Shown: positions 15,330 to 25,523, numbered from the stretch's first letter. The stretch: DNA of 64,000 nucleotides from Anaeropeptidivorans aminofermentans (GCF_940670685.1 NZ_OW711693.1:1674001-1738000); one strand, 5' to 3'. Notes: generated from the sequence alone by a model not told the origin. A program made the numbers and translations.

Positions 15330-16811
15330 ATGGATAGTTCTAAGAAGAATAAAGGAAATGAAGTCTTTTTCATTTCTCTGGTTATTGTGCTTGCCATTTC
15401 TCTAATGGGCATAATTTCTCCGGAAAACCTTGGGGGAATAGCCGACTTTCTTTTTGCACAAATAACCGAAAAATTTGGATGGTACTATTTGGTGGTAATG
15501 TTTTTTTTCGTGGCATTTATGCTTTTTGTTGCTTTTAGCAAATATGGAAGCATAAGGCTAGGAAAAGATACGGACCGGCCGGAGTACAGCTATGGATCAT
15601 GGTTTGCAATGCTTTTTTCCGCAGGAATGGGTATAGGTATCGTTTTCTGGGGAATAGCGGAGCCGCTTAACCATTATATAAACCCTGACGGTATTGCAGG
15701 CGCAACACCAGAAGCAGCAAATTTCAGTATATTTTCCTCGTTTTTCCACTGGGGGATACACCCTTGGGCAAATTATTGTATAGTTGCGCTGCCTTTAGCC
15801 TATATGCAGTTCAGAAAAGATAAGCCCGGCTTAATAAGCAGTATTTTTATACCGCTGGTAGGAGAAGAAAAAATCAAGGGGCCTATAGGAAAGACCATTG
15901 ACATCTTTGCCATATTTGCTACTGTGGCAGGGGTAGCGACATCTCTTGGCCTTGGCGTTATGCAGATAAACAGTGGCTTGAATTTTCTTTTCGGGATACC
16001 TCAGAACATGTTTGTTCAGACCGTAATAGTTATTATTGTATCAGTGATATTCATCTGGACAGCCATAGCCGGAATTGACAAAGGGATTAAGTTTTTATCG
16101 AATATGAATATTGCTTTATGCTTTTTCTTAGTATTGGTTGTCTTTATCTTAGGACCGACCATACCTATTCTTAATTCATTTGTAAATGGATTAGGCCAGT
16201 ATATATCAGGCTTTGTATCTGAAAGCTTGAGAATTAGTTCTACCGGTGACAATACATGGATAAATAAATGGAGAATTTTCTACTGGGCTTGGTGGATTGC
16301 ATGGGCGCCTTTTGTTGGAATGTTTATAGCAAGAATATCTAAGGGAAGAACCATTAAGGAATTCATCTTAGGAGTTACAATTGTCCCTGCTTTAGGGTCA
16401 TGTTTATGGTTTGCAGTATTTGGTACAACTGGCATTAGCATGGGGCCGGAGATAGCGGAGGAAGCCATTAAAGTAACAGAAACAGCTTATTTTATAATTG
16501 TGCAGCATTTGCCTTTCGGTGGATTTTTATCTTTAATTACTGTTGCATTGCTTTGTACGTTTTTTATCACATCTGCCAACTCAGCTACTTTTGTATTAGG
16601 GATGATGGCAAGCAATGGGAATTTAAACCCAAGCAATTCCATGAAATTCCTATGGGGGGTTATTCAATCTATGATGGCTTTAGCCTTAATGTTTGCAGGC
16701 GGGCTTTCGGTGCTTCAAACAGGCTCTATCGTTGCATCGTTTCCTTTAGCTATAATTATGGTATTTGCATGCTTTTCACTGATTAAGGCGCTGAAAAGCG
16801 AGAAAATATAA
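15330..16811 (+). CDS. BCCT-family betaine/carnitine/choline transporter
   Basis: A 493-residue polytopic membrane protein of the BCCT family (normally 12 membrane helices). Landmarks are GMGIGIVFWGIAEPLNHY, the segment FHWGIHPWANYCIVALPLAY and the tryptophan-rich WWIAWAPFVGMFIARIS that lines the ligand site. It imports quaternary or N-methylated amines, usually with Na+ or H+. AAAGGAGG precedes ATG 15330. The next two genes encode component B of betaine- or sarcosine-type reductase, so the transported compound is most likely glycine betaine or sarcosine used as a Stickland electron acceptor. Confidence 0.93.
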   Translation: MDSSKKNKGNEVFFISLVIVLAISLMGIISPENLGGIADFLFAQITEKFGWYYLVVMFFFVAFMLFVAFSKYGSIRLGKDTDRPEYSYGSWFAMLFSAGMGIGIVFWGIAEPLNHYINPDGIAGATPEAANFSIFSSFFHWGIHPWANYCIVALPLAYMQFRKDKPGLISSIFIPLVGEEKIKGPIGKTIDIFAIFATVAGVATSLGLGVMQINSGLNFLFGIPQNMFVQTVIVIIVSVIFIWTAIAGIDKGIKFLSNMNIALCFFLVLVVFILGPTIPILNSFVNGLGQYISGFVSESLRISSTGDNTWINKWRIFYWAWWIAWAPFVGMFIARISKGRTIKEFILGVTIVPALGSCLWFAVFGTTGISMGPEIAEEAIKVTETAYFIIVQHLPFGGFLSLITVALLCTFFITSANSATFVLGMMASNGNLNPSNSMKFLWGVIQSMMALALMFAGGLSVLQTGSIVASFPLAIIMVFACFSLIKALKSEKI

Positions 16812-16839
16812 TTTATATTTATTTGAAAGGAGTGTTTAA

Positions 16840-18165
16840 ATGAAATTAACACTTGGCAATTTTTATGTCAAAGAAATTGTTTTTGGAGAAAAAACATCTT
16901 ACAATAACGGAATCCTCACTGTTAACAAAGAGGAAGCCCTTAACGTCGTAAAAGAAGACGAGCATATTACATTTGCTGACCTTCATATTGTAAAACCTGG
17001 AGACAGCGTAAGGCTCTGCCCTGTAAAGGAGGCTATAGAGCCAAGATACCGCGTAGGAGGCGGCCCAGTATTTCCTGGCGTTACAGGAGAGCTTTTACAA
17101 TGCGGCAACGGAACTACTTACGCCCTTAAAGATATGAGCATAATCGTTGTAGGAAAACATTACGGCGGTTTCCAAGACGGATTAATCGACATGAGCGGCG
17201 AAGGTGCTAAATATACTTATTATTCTCAGCTTAAAAATCTTGTTTTAGTTGCAGATTCAGACGAAGAATTTGAGCGTTTTGAACAGCAGAAGAAAAACAA
17301 AGCGTTAAGATGGGCAGGAATGAGACTTTCCGAATACATCGGCGCATGCCTTAAAGACTTAAAGCCGGAAGAGGAAGAAGTTTTCGAACTTGAACCCTTA
17401 ACAAAGAGGAGCAAGGAAGTAAATGGCCTTCCATCTGTAGCTCTTGTGTTACAGCCGCAGTCCCAGATGGAGGAAGACGGCTATAATGATTTAAATTATG
17501 GCTGGGATACGAACCATATGCTTCCTACATTTATGCATCCCAATGAAATTCTTGACGGCGCTTTAATATCCGGTTCTTTCATGCCTTGCTCTTCAAAATG
17601 GGCTACTTATGATATGCAGAACTTTCCTATGATCAGAAGACTTTATGAAGAACATGGAAAGACCATTAATTTTGCGGGTATTATCATGTCCAACCTTAAT
17701 GTTGCCCTTGAGCAAAAGGAAAGAGCTGCTCTTTTCGTAGCTCAGATAGCAAAATCCTTAGGCATCGATGCAGCAGTAGTTGCAGAAGAAGGCTACGGTA
17801 ACCCTGATGCAGACTTTATAGCATGTATCGTTGCCCTTGAGAATGCAGGGGTTAAGACGATAGGTCTTACAAACGAATGTACCGGTAGAGACGGCGCAAG
17901 CCAGCCTTTGGTTACTTTAGATGAAAAGGCAAACGCCATTGTTTCCTGTGGCGACGTATCCGACTTAATCGAGCTTCCTGCTATGGATTTAGTTTTAGGT
18001 GAGCTTGATGCCCTTTCGAGAGACGGAAATTCCGGCGGTTGGGATAATGATGAGAAGCTGGGGCCATCTGTACGCCCCGATGGTTCAATAATTATGGAGA
18101 ATAACGGCATGTTCTGCGGTGATCGAGTTGTTGGCTGGTCAACCAAGACAATGGTTGAATTTTAG
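16840..18165 (+). CDS. grdI: Betaine/sarcosine/glycine reductase component B, alpha/beta precursor
   Basis: A 441-residue GrdE/GrdG/GrdI-family proprotein. In this family a Cys near residue 240 or later becomes a pyruvoyl group on cleavage, forming the substrate-binding subunits; here an Asn-Glu-Cys-Thr-Gly motif (TNECTGRDGASQPLVTLDEK) is visible, and the C-terminal part with LGELDALSRDGNSGGWDN is typical. It starts with AAAGGAG before ATG 16840, 29 bases after the transporter. Absence of a grdA gene between it and the large subunit argues against the glycine operon order (grdE-A-B) and for the betaine (grdI-H) or sarcosine (grdG-F) pair. The betaine symbol is chosen because of the BCCT neighbour; substrate specificity is not proven. 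Confidence 0.85.
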   Translation: MKLTLGNFYVKEIVFGEKTSYNNGILTVNKEEALNVVKEDEHITFADLHIVKPGDSVRLCPVKEAIEPRYRVGGGPVFPGVTGELLQCGNGTTYALKDMSIIVVGKHYGGFQDGLIDMSGEGAKYTYYSQLKNLVLVADSDEEFERFEQQKKNKALRWAGMRLSEYIGACLKDLKPEEEEVFELEPLTKRSKEVNGLPSVALVLQPQSQMEEDGYNDLNYGWDTNHMLPTFMHPNEILDGALISGSFMPCSSKWATYDMQNFPMIRRLYEEHGKTINFAGIIMSNLNVALEQKERAALFVAQIAKSLGIDAAVVAEEGYGNPDADFIACIVALENAGVKTIGLTNECTGRDGASQPLVTLDEKANAIVSCGDVSDLIELPAMDLVLGELDALSRDGNSGGWDNDEKLGPSVRPDGSIIMENNGMFCGDRVVGWSTKTMVEF

Positions 18166-18176
18166 GAGGTGTACAG

Positions 18177-19499
18177 ATGAAAAAGGCTATTTTATATATA
18201 AATCAGTTTTTCGGTCAAATAGGCGGAGAAGATGTGGCGGATTATAAGCCCACAATTACAAATGAAACTGTAGGTCCGGCTCTTGCTTTTAAAGCCGCTT
18301 TAAAAGATGAAGTGGAAATTACCCATACGATTATCTGCGGAGATAACTTTATGGGAAGTAATACGGAAGAAGCCATCGAAACCATTTTAGGCTTTCTTTC
18401 AGATAAAGAGTTTGATATATTCTTTGCCGGTCCTGCGTTTTTAGCAGGAAGATACGGTGCAGCCTGCGGCCATATTGCAAAGGCCGTAAAAGAAAAATTC
18501 AATGTACCTGTAATTACTTCTATGAACGTTGAAAATCCCGGCGTTGAGATGTTCAGGAAGGAAATGTATATCTTTAAAGGCGGAAACAGCGCTGCCGCCA
18601 TGAGAAAAGATGTTCAAAATATGGCGAAATTCGCCCTTAAATTATTAAAGGGTGAAAAGCTTCTTTCAGCCAACGAAGAGGGCTATTTTGGCAGAGGTAT
18701 CAGGAGACAAATTTGGCTTGAGCCTCCTGTAAAGGCTACAGAAAGAGTTATTGATATGCTCCTCAAAAAAATCAATGGCGAGCCTTATCAAACAGAGCTT
18801 CCAATTGCTATGTCCGACAGGGTTGCTATAGCCCCTGCTATTTCACCAGAAGATTTAAGGAAAATGGAAGTTGCTCTTGTAACTACAGGCGGTATTGTTC
18901 CTGTTGGAAACCCTGATAGAATTCAATCTGCCTCTGCTACAAAATTCGGCAGGTATGATATTGCTGATCTTGACGATTTCAGAGTGGGCGAATACATGAC
19001 GATTCACGCAGGATACGACCCGGCAGCAGCTAATAATGACCCTGACGTATGCGTTCCTCTTGATGCTATGAGAAAATACGAAAAAGAGGGCAAAATCGGC
19101 GGTATATTCAAATATTTCTACACAACTGTAGGAACAGGAACCACCCAGGCAGAAGCTTCCAAAATGGGCAAGGCTATTGCTGAGGAACTTAATGCAAACG
19201 GAATAAAAGCTGTTATTATGACTTCCACCTGAGGTACCTGTACACGTTGCGGTGCAACGATGGTAAAAGAAATTGAAAAGACAGGTATTACAATTGTTCA
19301 GATGGCAAACCTTATCCCTGTTGCCAAAACTGTAGGCTCCAATAGAATTGTTCCAACCATCTCTATACCATATCCTCTTGGAGACCCTGCAACAACAGCA
19401 GAAGAGCAGTTTAAGCTCAGATACCATAGGGTAGGGGTTGCGTTAGACGCATTAACTACACCGATTACAGAGCAGACAGTTTTTAAAGTAAAATTTTAA
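18177..19499 (+). CDS. grdH: Betaine/sarcosine/glycine reductase component B, selenoprotein subunit
   Basis: A single 440-residue gene read through TGA at 19230-19232, which encodes selenocysteine at residue 352. The context is MTSTUGTCTRCGATMVKEI, the invariant active-site motif of GrdB/GrdF/GrdH. The frame on both sides of the TGA is the same and both halves match the family, so this is not two genes or a truncation. A hairpin suited to SelB recognition follows the codon. The subunit transfers the substrate carboxymethyl group to the GrdA selenoprotein, which, with components A and C and the sel genes, must be encoded elsewhere. AGGAGG precedes ATG 18177. It is the last gene before a terminator at 19554. 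Confidence 0.93.
19230..19259 (+). promoter_or_regulatory. UGA(Sec) codon and bacterial SECIS-like hairpin
   Basis: TGA occupies 19230-19232. Twelve bases later CGTTGC (19245-19250) pairs with GCAACG (19254-19259) around a GGT loop. An apical stem at about this distance with a G/U-bearing short loop is what SelB needs in bacteria. The hairpin also codes for CTRCGATM, so it is under double constraint. Confidence 0.8.
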
Positions 19500-19553
19500 T
19501 GATGCCCTAATTCTAAGGCAAAAACTTACCTCCAATTTGTTTATGCCTTATAT

Positions 19554-19582
19554 AAAACTCTCCTTAGGGAGAGTTTTATTTT
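19554..19582 (+). terminator. Rho-independent terminator of the grd operon
   Basis: AAAACTCTCC (19554-19563) pairs with GGAGAGTTTT (19568-19577) and is followed by further T residues. The remainder of the gap up to 19822 shows no gene or clear element. Confidence 0.85.
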
Positions 19583-19822
19583 TACATATGGTTAATTTAC
19601 TTTTATTCCGGCTGTATCGTCATGAAATAAAGCAAAAGTAAATTGATCAGAGCCTTTTTAAAGTGCGCCTGCGATAATTGAATTTATAGGAATTGCTGAG
19701 CGTTTTCTTCCGTAGAGGCCGAAGCCCTTTATTGCTCTATTATTAGAAATACTATTTTCTATGAACATAATTATAATTTCTATATAGATTTTAATATATC
19801 TATTTTAAGAAAGGAGATGTTT

Positions 19823-20383
19823 ATGAAACGAACAGTATGGACAAAGCAGCATAAGGATATTTTGAACGTACTTGAAGAAAAAGGGCGTTTTATTGCCATG
19901 AAAGAATATATTCTTCAGGGCAAAGAAGATATATCGCGATTTTATTTTGAGTCCTACAGATGGTATGCCGAAAGAGCGTCAAAGATAGTTGATAAACCGG
20001 AAGACGTTCATTATCCCATATGGGTTTCATTAAATAAGGAATCAATTCTTGGCCTTGACCCTGATACGGTTCTTCTTGAAATTGAAATAGACAGTGACCG
20101 TGTAGTAGAAATGGATTATTCTAAATGGGGATATGTGGTAAATTACTACTATATACCGGAGAATGAAAAAGATAATCAGCGTCACAATGAATTGCTGGAT
20201 AAATACGGAATTGACGATTCGACCGCCTATATGACAAGCTTTTATCCTCACATAAAGAAGGAAATAATAAAAAGTTGGGATAGTCTTTTTGATAAGAGCC
20301 GGTTTAATTCGAGAGAAAAGGTTGGAACCATTTGGGAAATAAAATCCCAATGGATTAAAAATGTCACTCACTATAAATCCTAA
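19823..20383 (+). CDS. DUF3841 domain protein
   Basis: About 186 residues matching the DUF3841 family as I recall it: MKRTVWTKQHKDILNVLEEK at the start, then SYRWYAERASKIV and YPIWVSLNK, VLLEIEIDSDRVVEMDYSKW. No membrane or signal segment is seen, so it is cytoplasmic. ATG 19823 is preferred over 19817 because AAGGAG (19811-19816) abuts the earlier codon and is six bases from the later one. It stands alone between the grd operon and a repeat-bearing gap. Its function is unknown; some homologues are found near stress or defence genes, but nothing here supports that. Confidence 0.8.
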   Translation: MKRTVWTKQHKDILNVLEEKGRFIAMKEYILQGKEDISRFYFESYRWYAERASKIVDKPEDVHYPIWVSLNKESILGLDPDTVLLEIEIDSDRVVEMDYSKWGYVVNYYYIPENEKDNQRHNELLDKYGIDDSTAYMTSFYPHIKKEIIKSWDSLFDKSRFNSREKVGTIWEIKSQWIKNVTHYKS

Positions 20384-20441
20384 TCTATTTTATATAGAAA
20401 AATTTAGCAGTATAGAAGCAGATATTGATAATCTTATAAAA

Positions 20442-20612
20442 TATAGTTAATTTGCCTTTTTCTCTATAAAGTATTAGGTTTTGACAGAATAAAAGAAGAA
20501 GAAAGCATAAGAATACTCGCTCCGCAAAATACTGTAAATGGTATTTTAATTCAGTCAGGATTTCTTCTATTCCATTTGACAATGCTACTATCTCATATGG
20601 ATTCAAGTATTA
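20442..20612. repeat. Dispersed repeat family A, copy 2
   Basis: The right part (20501-20612) matches 10109-10226 and 57040-57152; the left part begins TATAGTTAATTTGCC, matching TATAGTCAATTTGC at 56994. The left end resembles the termini of family B (TATAGTAAATTT), so the two may be related. No coding frame. Confidence 0.8.
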
Positions 20613-20677
20613 AGTAGGATTTGGATTTGCTTCATAAATTAAAACTGTCTTTTACGAAGTTCATTTTTTGTTACTCA

Positions 20678-20716
20678 AAAACAAAGTCCATCTTTAAGAT
20701 GAACTTTGTTTTTTTA
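20678..20716. terminator. Bidirectional terminator
   Basis: AAAACAAAGTcCATCT and the complementary AGATGaACTTTGTTTT form a long stem with one mismatch, with A and T runs on either side. It can end the minus-strand EIIA gene. Confidence 0.8.
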
Positions 20717-20734
20717 GAACGCTTCTATTTAGCT

Positions 20735-21271
20735 TTATTCAGGCATATCTTTTTTTGTCAATTTAATAATAGTATCCCCTGTATGAACATCTGTAGTTAA
20801 AGTTTTTTCAATATTAAATTCAGCTGAATTACTGATGGTTATAGGGGTTATTAATTCATAGCCTTTTGATTTAATTGCGGCCATATCAAATTCTAAAATA
20901 AGCTGGCCCTGCTTTACTTCATCTCCGCTTTCAACATGAGCTGTAAAATGTTCTCCACTTAATGAAACCGTATCCTTTCCCACATGGATTAAAACTTCCG
21001 CACCTATGGGCGTTTTAATAAATACAGCGTGTTTCGTATGAAAAATTGTTTCAATTTTTCCATCTATGGGAGAATAAAGCTTTCCTTCCAGAGGCTCTAT
21101 CCCTATGCCGTCTCCAAGCATTCCCGAAGCAAAGGTTTCATCCGGTATTTCGGTTAAAGGTATGATTTTTCCAGACAATGGGCTGGTTAAGTTTTCATAA
21201 TTGGATATTTCAGCGGTATCCTCTTCTTTATTACCAAAAAGGCGGGAGAAGAATCCCTTTTCACCTGCCAT
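20735..21271 (-). CDS. PTS glucose-type EIIA protein (Crr-like)
   Basis: A 178-residue soluble EIIA of the glucose family. The N-terminal extension FFSRLFGNKEED precedes the jelly-roll domain (SPLSGKIIPLTEIPDETFAS). The two active-site histidines are in KHAVFIK and in GAEVLIHVGKDTVSL, the latter being the phosphorylated one. ATG 21271 is chosen because AAAGGAGG lies seven bases upstream; the extra upstream frame lacks a site. Divergent from murQ, it probably supplies phosphate to MurP, which lacks its own EIIA domain, and may also act on other EIIBC permeases. Confidence 0.9.
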   Translation of the reverse strand: MAGEKGFFSRLFGNKEEDTAEISNYENLTSPLSGKIIPLTEIPDETFASGMLGDGIGIEPLEGKLYSPIDGKIETIFHTKHAVFIKTPIGAEVLIHVGKDTVSLSGEHFTAHVESGDEVKQGQLILEFDMAAIKSKGYELITPITISNSAEFNIEKTLTTDVHTGDTIIKLTKKDMPE

Positions 21272-21389
21272 ATTAATTCCTCCTTTATATTTCAAGTAAA
21301 TGATTCAATAAGATTGTATCCATAAGTTGTACATTATACTAAAAAATTTGATTTTTACGGATATATATGAGTATTCAGGGTATTAATAA

Positions 21390-21418
21390 ATTGTATTCAA
21401 AGCAATAGGCTTTGTCAA
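21390..21418 (-). promoter_or_regulatory. Sigma-A promoter for the EIIA gene
   Basis: On the minus strand TTGACA (complement of 21413-21418), a 17-base spacer and TACAAT (complement of 21390-21395) form a near-consensus promoter about 120 bases before ATG 21271. The 350-base gap to murQ also contains the murQ promoter, with TATAAT at 21574-21579 as a possible -10. Confidence 0.65.
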
Positions 21419-21598
21419 TGACTTAAAAGAAAAAACTAAACAACTTGCACTAAAAAATATATTATGTTTCATAAAAACTAACTATAATAGCTAAAAAGTA
21501 TCGACAAGTGAAACTTTATTTCAATAACTGCGCTTAATATTGATAACAAAATGATTATATATTATTATTCAAATATAATATGGTGCACATAAAAATAG

Positions 21599-22525
<927 letters not shown>

Positions 22526-22630
22526 ACCAAGAAAGAACTGTTTCTCAAAGCATGCATCTTGTTATTTCTAAGGGCTTTACAGACCTATGGTCTTTAAAAG
22601 GAATGGGAATATTCTATTAAAATAAAGCTG

Positions 22631-22762
22631 AAGGAAAAATATGGGTAATTTATGCCAAGTAAACTTTTAAAATTATATAAGCGTAAGCTTGTAAGCAGTT
22701 CTTCAAGTGAACGCTTCCTTGCAGTTAATAAACAACTGTAATATATAATCCATATTTTCCTT
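22631..22762. repeat. MITE-like repeat family C, copy 1
   Basis: Terminal inverted repeats AAGGAAAAATATGG (22631-22644) and CCATATTTTCCTT (22750-22762) bound an interior that matches, in reverse complement, the block at 27222-27305 (shared core AAGGAAGC.TTCACTTGAA and AACTGCTTA). It sits between murQ and murP in a 314-base gap without genes. Confidence 0.7.
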
Positions 22763-22839
22763 TAACTGAATTTGCTTAGGATATTTCTTAAAGGAGAGTT
22801 TGTAAGTAAATAAAATTTAATGAGAGAGGTGTTTAAATT

Positions 22840-24300
22840 ATGACAAACCAAGAATTGTCCGTAAGAATTTTGGAGCTGGTAGGCGGAAAAGAAAACGTTA
22901 TTTCAGCTGCAAACTGTATGACGCGTCTTCGAGTTAAGCTGAAAGATCCTTCCAAGGCCGATATTGAAGGATTAAAATCCACGGAAGGTGTGCTGGGTGT
23001 TGTAGAAGATGCCACATTGCAAATCGTTTTAGGCCCTGGAAAGGCAAGAAAAGTAACCGAATCATTTGTTGCCGAAGCTGGCGTTACATACGTACAGGCA
23101 GAGACAGAAGACTGGCAGGCTAACAAGCAGGCGATAAAGAGCGGGCAGAAAGATAATAAACTGAAAGACGCTCTTAGAGTAATAGCAGACATATTCATTC
23201 CTATGATACCTGCTATTATTGCCGCAGGTCTTTTCAACGGAGTTGCAAGCCTTCTTTCCCAGACGGCATTTGGCAAGGCGGCTATGACCGGCGGAATAGA
23301 AGCAGGCGGTTTCTGGTTTATATTTATAACCATGCTTCAGTTGATCGGCGGCGGTTTCTTAAGCTATTTCGCAATTTACACAGGTATCAATTCTGCCAAT
23401 AAATTCGGAGCAACGCCTGCTCTCGGCGGAATGATCGGAGCCATGAGTATTATGGGTCAGATTGTTACCATATCTCAAACCTTCGGCCTTTACAATGCAG
23501 AAGTTCCTCTGGAATCCATACTTACTACAGGAAAAGGCGGTATCATAGGTGTTATCGCAGGCGTATGGATACTTTCCAAAATAGAAAAGAAGATACGTAA
23601 GATTGTTCCCGATGTCTTGGATTTAATTATTACTCCTTTTGTTACTCTTTTGATTACGGCAGTCCTCTTTGTATTTATCATAATGCCGGCAGCAGGCTTT
23701 ATATCCGATATTTTAGTTAAGGGGCTTTCTGTAATTATAAATTCATCGAATCCGGTCGTTTCCGTAATATCAGGCTATGTGCTTGCAGCTGTATTTCTTC
23801 CTATGGTTCTCCTTGGGCTTCATCACGGATTAATCCCTATTTATTCTGTGCAGCTTGAAACATTTGTGGCTAAAATGGGGGTTCCCGGCGGCGTTACTCT
23901 TTTCCCCGTTCTTGCTATGGCAGGGGCAGGTCAGGTAGGCGCAGCGATTGCCATTTACCTTAAAGCACGAAAAGTTAACAACCTTCGCATGCAAAAAACT
24001 ATTATAGGTGCCCTTCCTGCCGGTTTCTTAGGTGTTGGAGAGCCCCTGATATATGGTGTAACCCTTCCCATGGGTAAACCGTTTATTACTGCCGGTCTTG
24101 GAGCAGGTTTCGGCGGAGCCTTTGTAAGGCTCATGGGTGTAGGCGCAACTGCATGGGGGCCTTCAGGCCTTGTTGCCATACCGCTTATGCAGACGGCAGC
24201 CATGATGCTTAATTTCTTCTTAGGTCTTGTGATTGCATACGTAGCCGGATTCATTATTACAAGTATATTTATTAAAAATGAAGATGTTGCATCAGCATAA
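22840..24300 (+). CDS. murP: PTS EIIBC permease for N-acetylmuramic acid
   Basis: A 486-residue glucose-superfamily EIIBC protein. The EIIB domain comes first, with the phosphorylated Cys in ISAANCMTRLRVKLKD near residue 26. The EIIC membrane domain begins near residue 110 (VIADIFIPMIPAIIAAGLFN) and includes HHGLIPIYSVQLE and GVGEPLIYGVTLPMGKPF. There is no EIIA domain, as in known MurP proteins, so phosphate must come from a separate Crr-like EIIA such as the one at 20735. It imports and phosphorylates MurNAc or, when MupG is present, MurNAc-GlcNAc. GAGAGGTG precedes ATG 22840. Confidence 0.93.
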   Translation: MTNQELSVRILELVGGKENVISAANCMTRLRVKLKDPSKADIEGLKSTEGVLGVVEDATLQIVLGPGKARKVTESFVAEAGVTYVQAETEDWQANKQAIKSGQKDNKLKDALRVIADIFIPMIPAIIAAGLFNGVASLLSQTAFGKAAMTGGIEAGGFWFIFITMLQLIGGGFLSYFAIYTGINSANKFGATPALGGMIGAMSIMGQIVTISQTFGLYNAEVPLESILTTGKGGIIGVIAGVWILSKIEKKIRKIVPDVLDLIITPFVTLLITAVLFVFIIMPAAGFISDILVKGLSVIINSSNPVVSVISGYVLAAVFLPMVLLGLHHGLIPIYSVQLETFVAKMGVPGGVTLFPVLAMAGAGQVGAAIAIYLKARKVNNLRMQKTIIGALPAGFLGVGEPLIYGVTLPMGKPFITAGLGAGFGGAFVRLMGVGATAWGPSGLVAIPLMQTAAMMLNFFLGLVIAYVAGFIITSIFIKNEDVASA

Positions 24301-25345
24301 TCCTTTAGGCTATTCGGTGTACCTGTCAAGCTTTGACAGGGTACACCGCTTTTTAGAAAATAAAGACACAAAAGACATAGAAATATTTACGTCCCTTCAT
24401 ATCTCAGAAGAATTCGGAGAAGATTACTGCAGGAAGGCCGAGGATATGTGCAGATGGCTTTCTGCAAAAGGCTATCGTATTTTAGCGGATATTTCTAAAA
24501 AAACCGTCAATAGCTTCGGTGAAAGTGATATGGTTAAGTTCGCTAAAAGACTGGGGATTTCAAGCTTAAGAATAGACTATGGCTTTACCGATGATGAAAT
24601 TATAGAAATATCTAAAGGAATTCCTATAGTTCTTAATGCTTCTACAATCAATGAAGCTTTGGCGAAAAAGATAGTGAAATCCGGCGGAAAGGCTTCTGCT
24701 ATGCATAATTTTTATCCAAGGCCTGAGACAGGGCTTTCAGATAAATTTTTTGCGGAGTCTTCTAAAATGCTTCAAAGTAACGGCATACCTGTATATGCCT
24801 TCATACCCGGAGATAAGGAAAAAAGGGGCCCTGTTTTTGAAGGCCTTCCTACTTTGGAAAAACACAGATATTGGCAGCCTTTCAGTGCCTATGCAGATTT
24901 CGTCCGAAATTTTAATGTGGACAGTATATTTGTAGGGGATATAGAGATAAGCGAGAAGGAGCTAAGGCTTATTGAGCGCTTTGCAAAGGAAGATATTTTG
25001 CCTATTCCGGTAACAGTGGAAGAAAAATATGCTTTTCTCTACGAAAAAGTATTTACTTCAAGGCCGGATTCTCCCGAAGGCGCAATACGCCTTTCAGAAT
25101 CAAGGGAATATTCATGCTTTGGAGACAGGGTAGAGCCTTCTGAAAAAGCTGAACGCCTAAGGGGAAGCATAACCGTAGATAATATTCTATACGGCAGATA
25201 TTCAGGTGAACTTCAAATCATCAGAAACAATTACCCGGCTGATGAAAGAGTCAATGTCATAGGCAAAGTAGACGAAAAATACCTTCCTCTCTTAGACTGT
25301 GTGCCCAACGGAAGCCAAATTAGGCTTGTTCCGGCAAATATGTGA
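24278..25345 (+). CDS. mupG: 6-phospho-N-acetylmuramidase (DUF871 family)
   Basis: A 355-residue protein of the DUF871/MupG family: GYSVYLSSFDR near the start, FTSLHISEEFGEDY, LRIDYGFTDDEI, HNFYPRPETGLSDKF and FIPGDKEKRGPVFEGLPTLE are hallmark segments, followed by a C-terminal beta domain. MupG hydrolyses MurNAc 6-phosphate-GlcNAc inside the cell, releasing MurNAc 6-phosphate for MurQ. The start overlaps the murP stop by 23 bases (ATG 24278, or ATG 24284); no separate ribosome site is seen, so coupling to murP translation is likely. With murQ, murP and the RpiR gene it makes a complete muropeptide salvage set. Confidence 0.9.
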   Translation: MKMLHQHNPLGYSVYLSSFDRVHRFLENKDTKDIEIFTSLHISEEFGEDYCRKAEDMCRWLSAKGYRILADISKKTVNSFGESDMVKFAKRLGISSLRIDYGFTDDEIIEISKGIPIVLNASTINEALAKKIVKSGGKASAMHNFYPRPETGLSDKFFAESSKMLQSNGIPVYAFIPGDKEKRGPVFEGLPTLEKHRYWQPFSAYADFVRNFNVDSIFVGDIEISEKELRLIERFAKEDILPIPVTVEEKYAFLYEKVFTSRPDSPEGAIRLSESREYSCFGDRVEPSEKAERLRGSITVDNILYGRYSGELQIIRNNYPADERVNVIGKVDEKYLPLLDCVPNGSQIRLVPANM

Positions 25346-25375
25346 TATTAGAAAAATGTGAATATTCTATGCTTT

Positions 25376-25418
25376 AAACGGCCCTTTAGGCTTCCGGCAG
25401 CCGAAGGTCCGTTTTTCT
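25376..25418 (+). terminator. Terminator after mupG
   Basis: AAACGG..CCTT and AAGG..CCGTTTTT form an imperfect stem-loop ending in five T residues, 30 bases after the mupG stop. Confidence 0.75.
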
Positions 25419-25485
25419 ATATGGAAGAAAAACTTATGAAACTTAAAAAAGACTGTTTTAAGCTTCATGAGTATATTTAATAAAG

Positions 25486-25523
25486 TATCGTTAACAAATT
25501 TGAACATCAATTTGTTAACGATA
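25486..25523. promoter_or_regulatory. Perfect 15-bp inverted repeat upstream of the RpiR regulator
   Basis: TATCGTTAACAAATT (25486-25500) is exactly repeated in reverse complement at 25509-25523 around an eight-base spacer. There is no T tract, so it is more like an operator or recombination site than a terminator. A second inverted repeat, AGTAAATCA at 25735-25743 with TGATTTACT at 25759-25767, lies 43 bases before the regulator start. The 464-base gap between mupG and the regulator holds no gene. Confidence 0.5.

Noticed and set aside
15118-15405. 95-codon plus frame ahead of the BCCT gene
   Set aside because: It overlaps the true start of the BCCT gene, has no ribosome site, and lies in the leader with inverted repeats.
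18177-19232. Truncated reductase subunit plus a separate small gene at 19260-19499
   Set aside because: The TGA is a selenocysteine codon in a conserved motif, so this is one gene.
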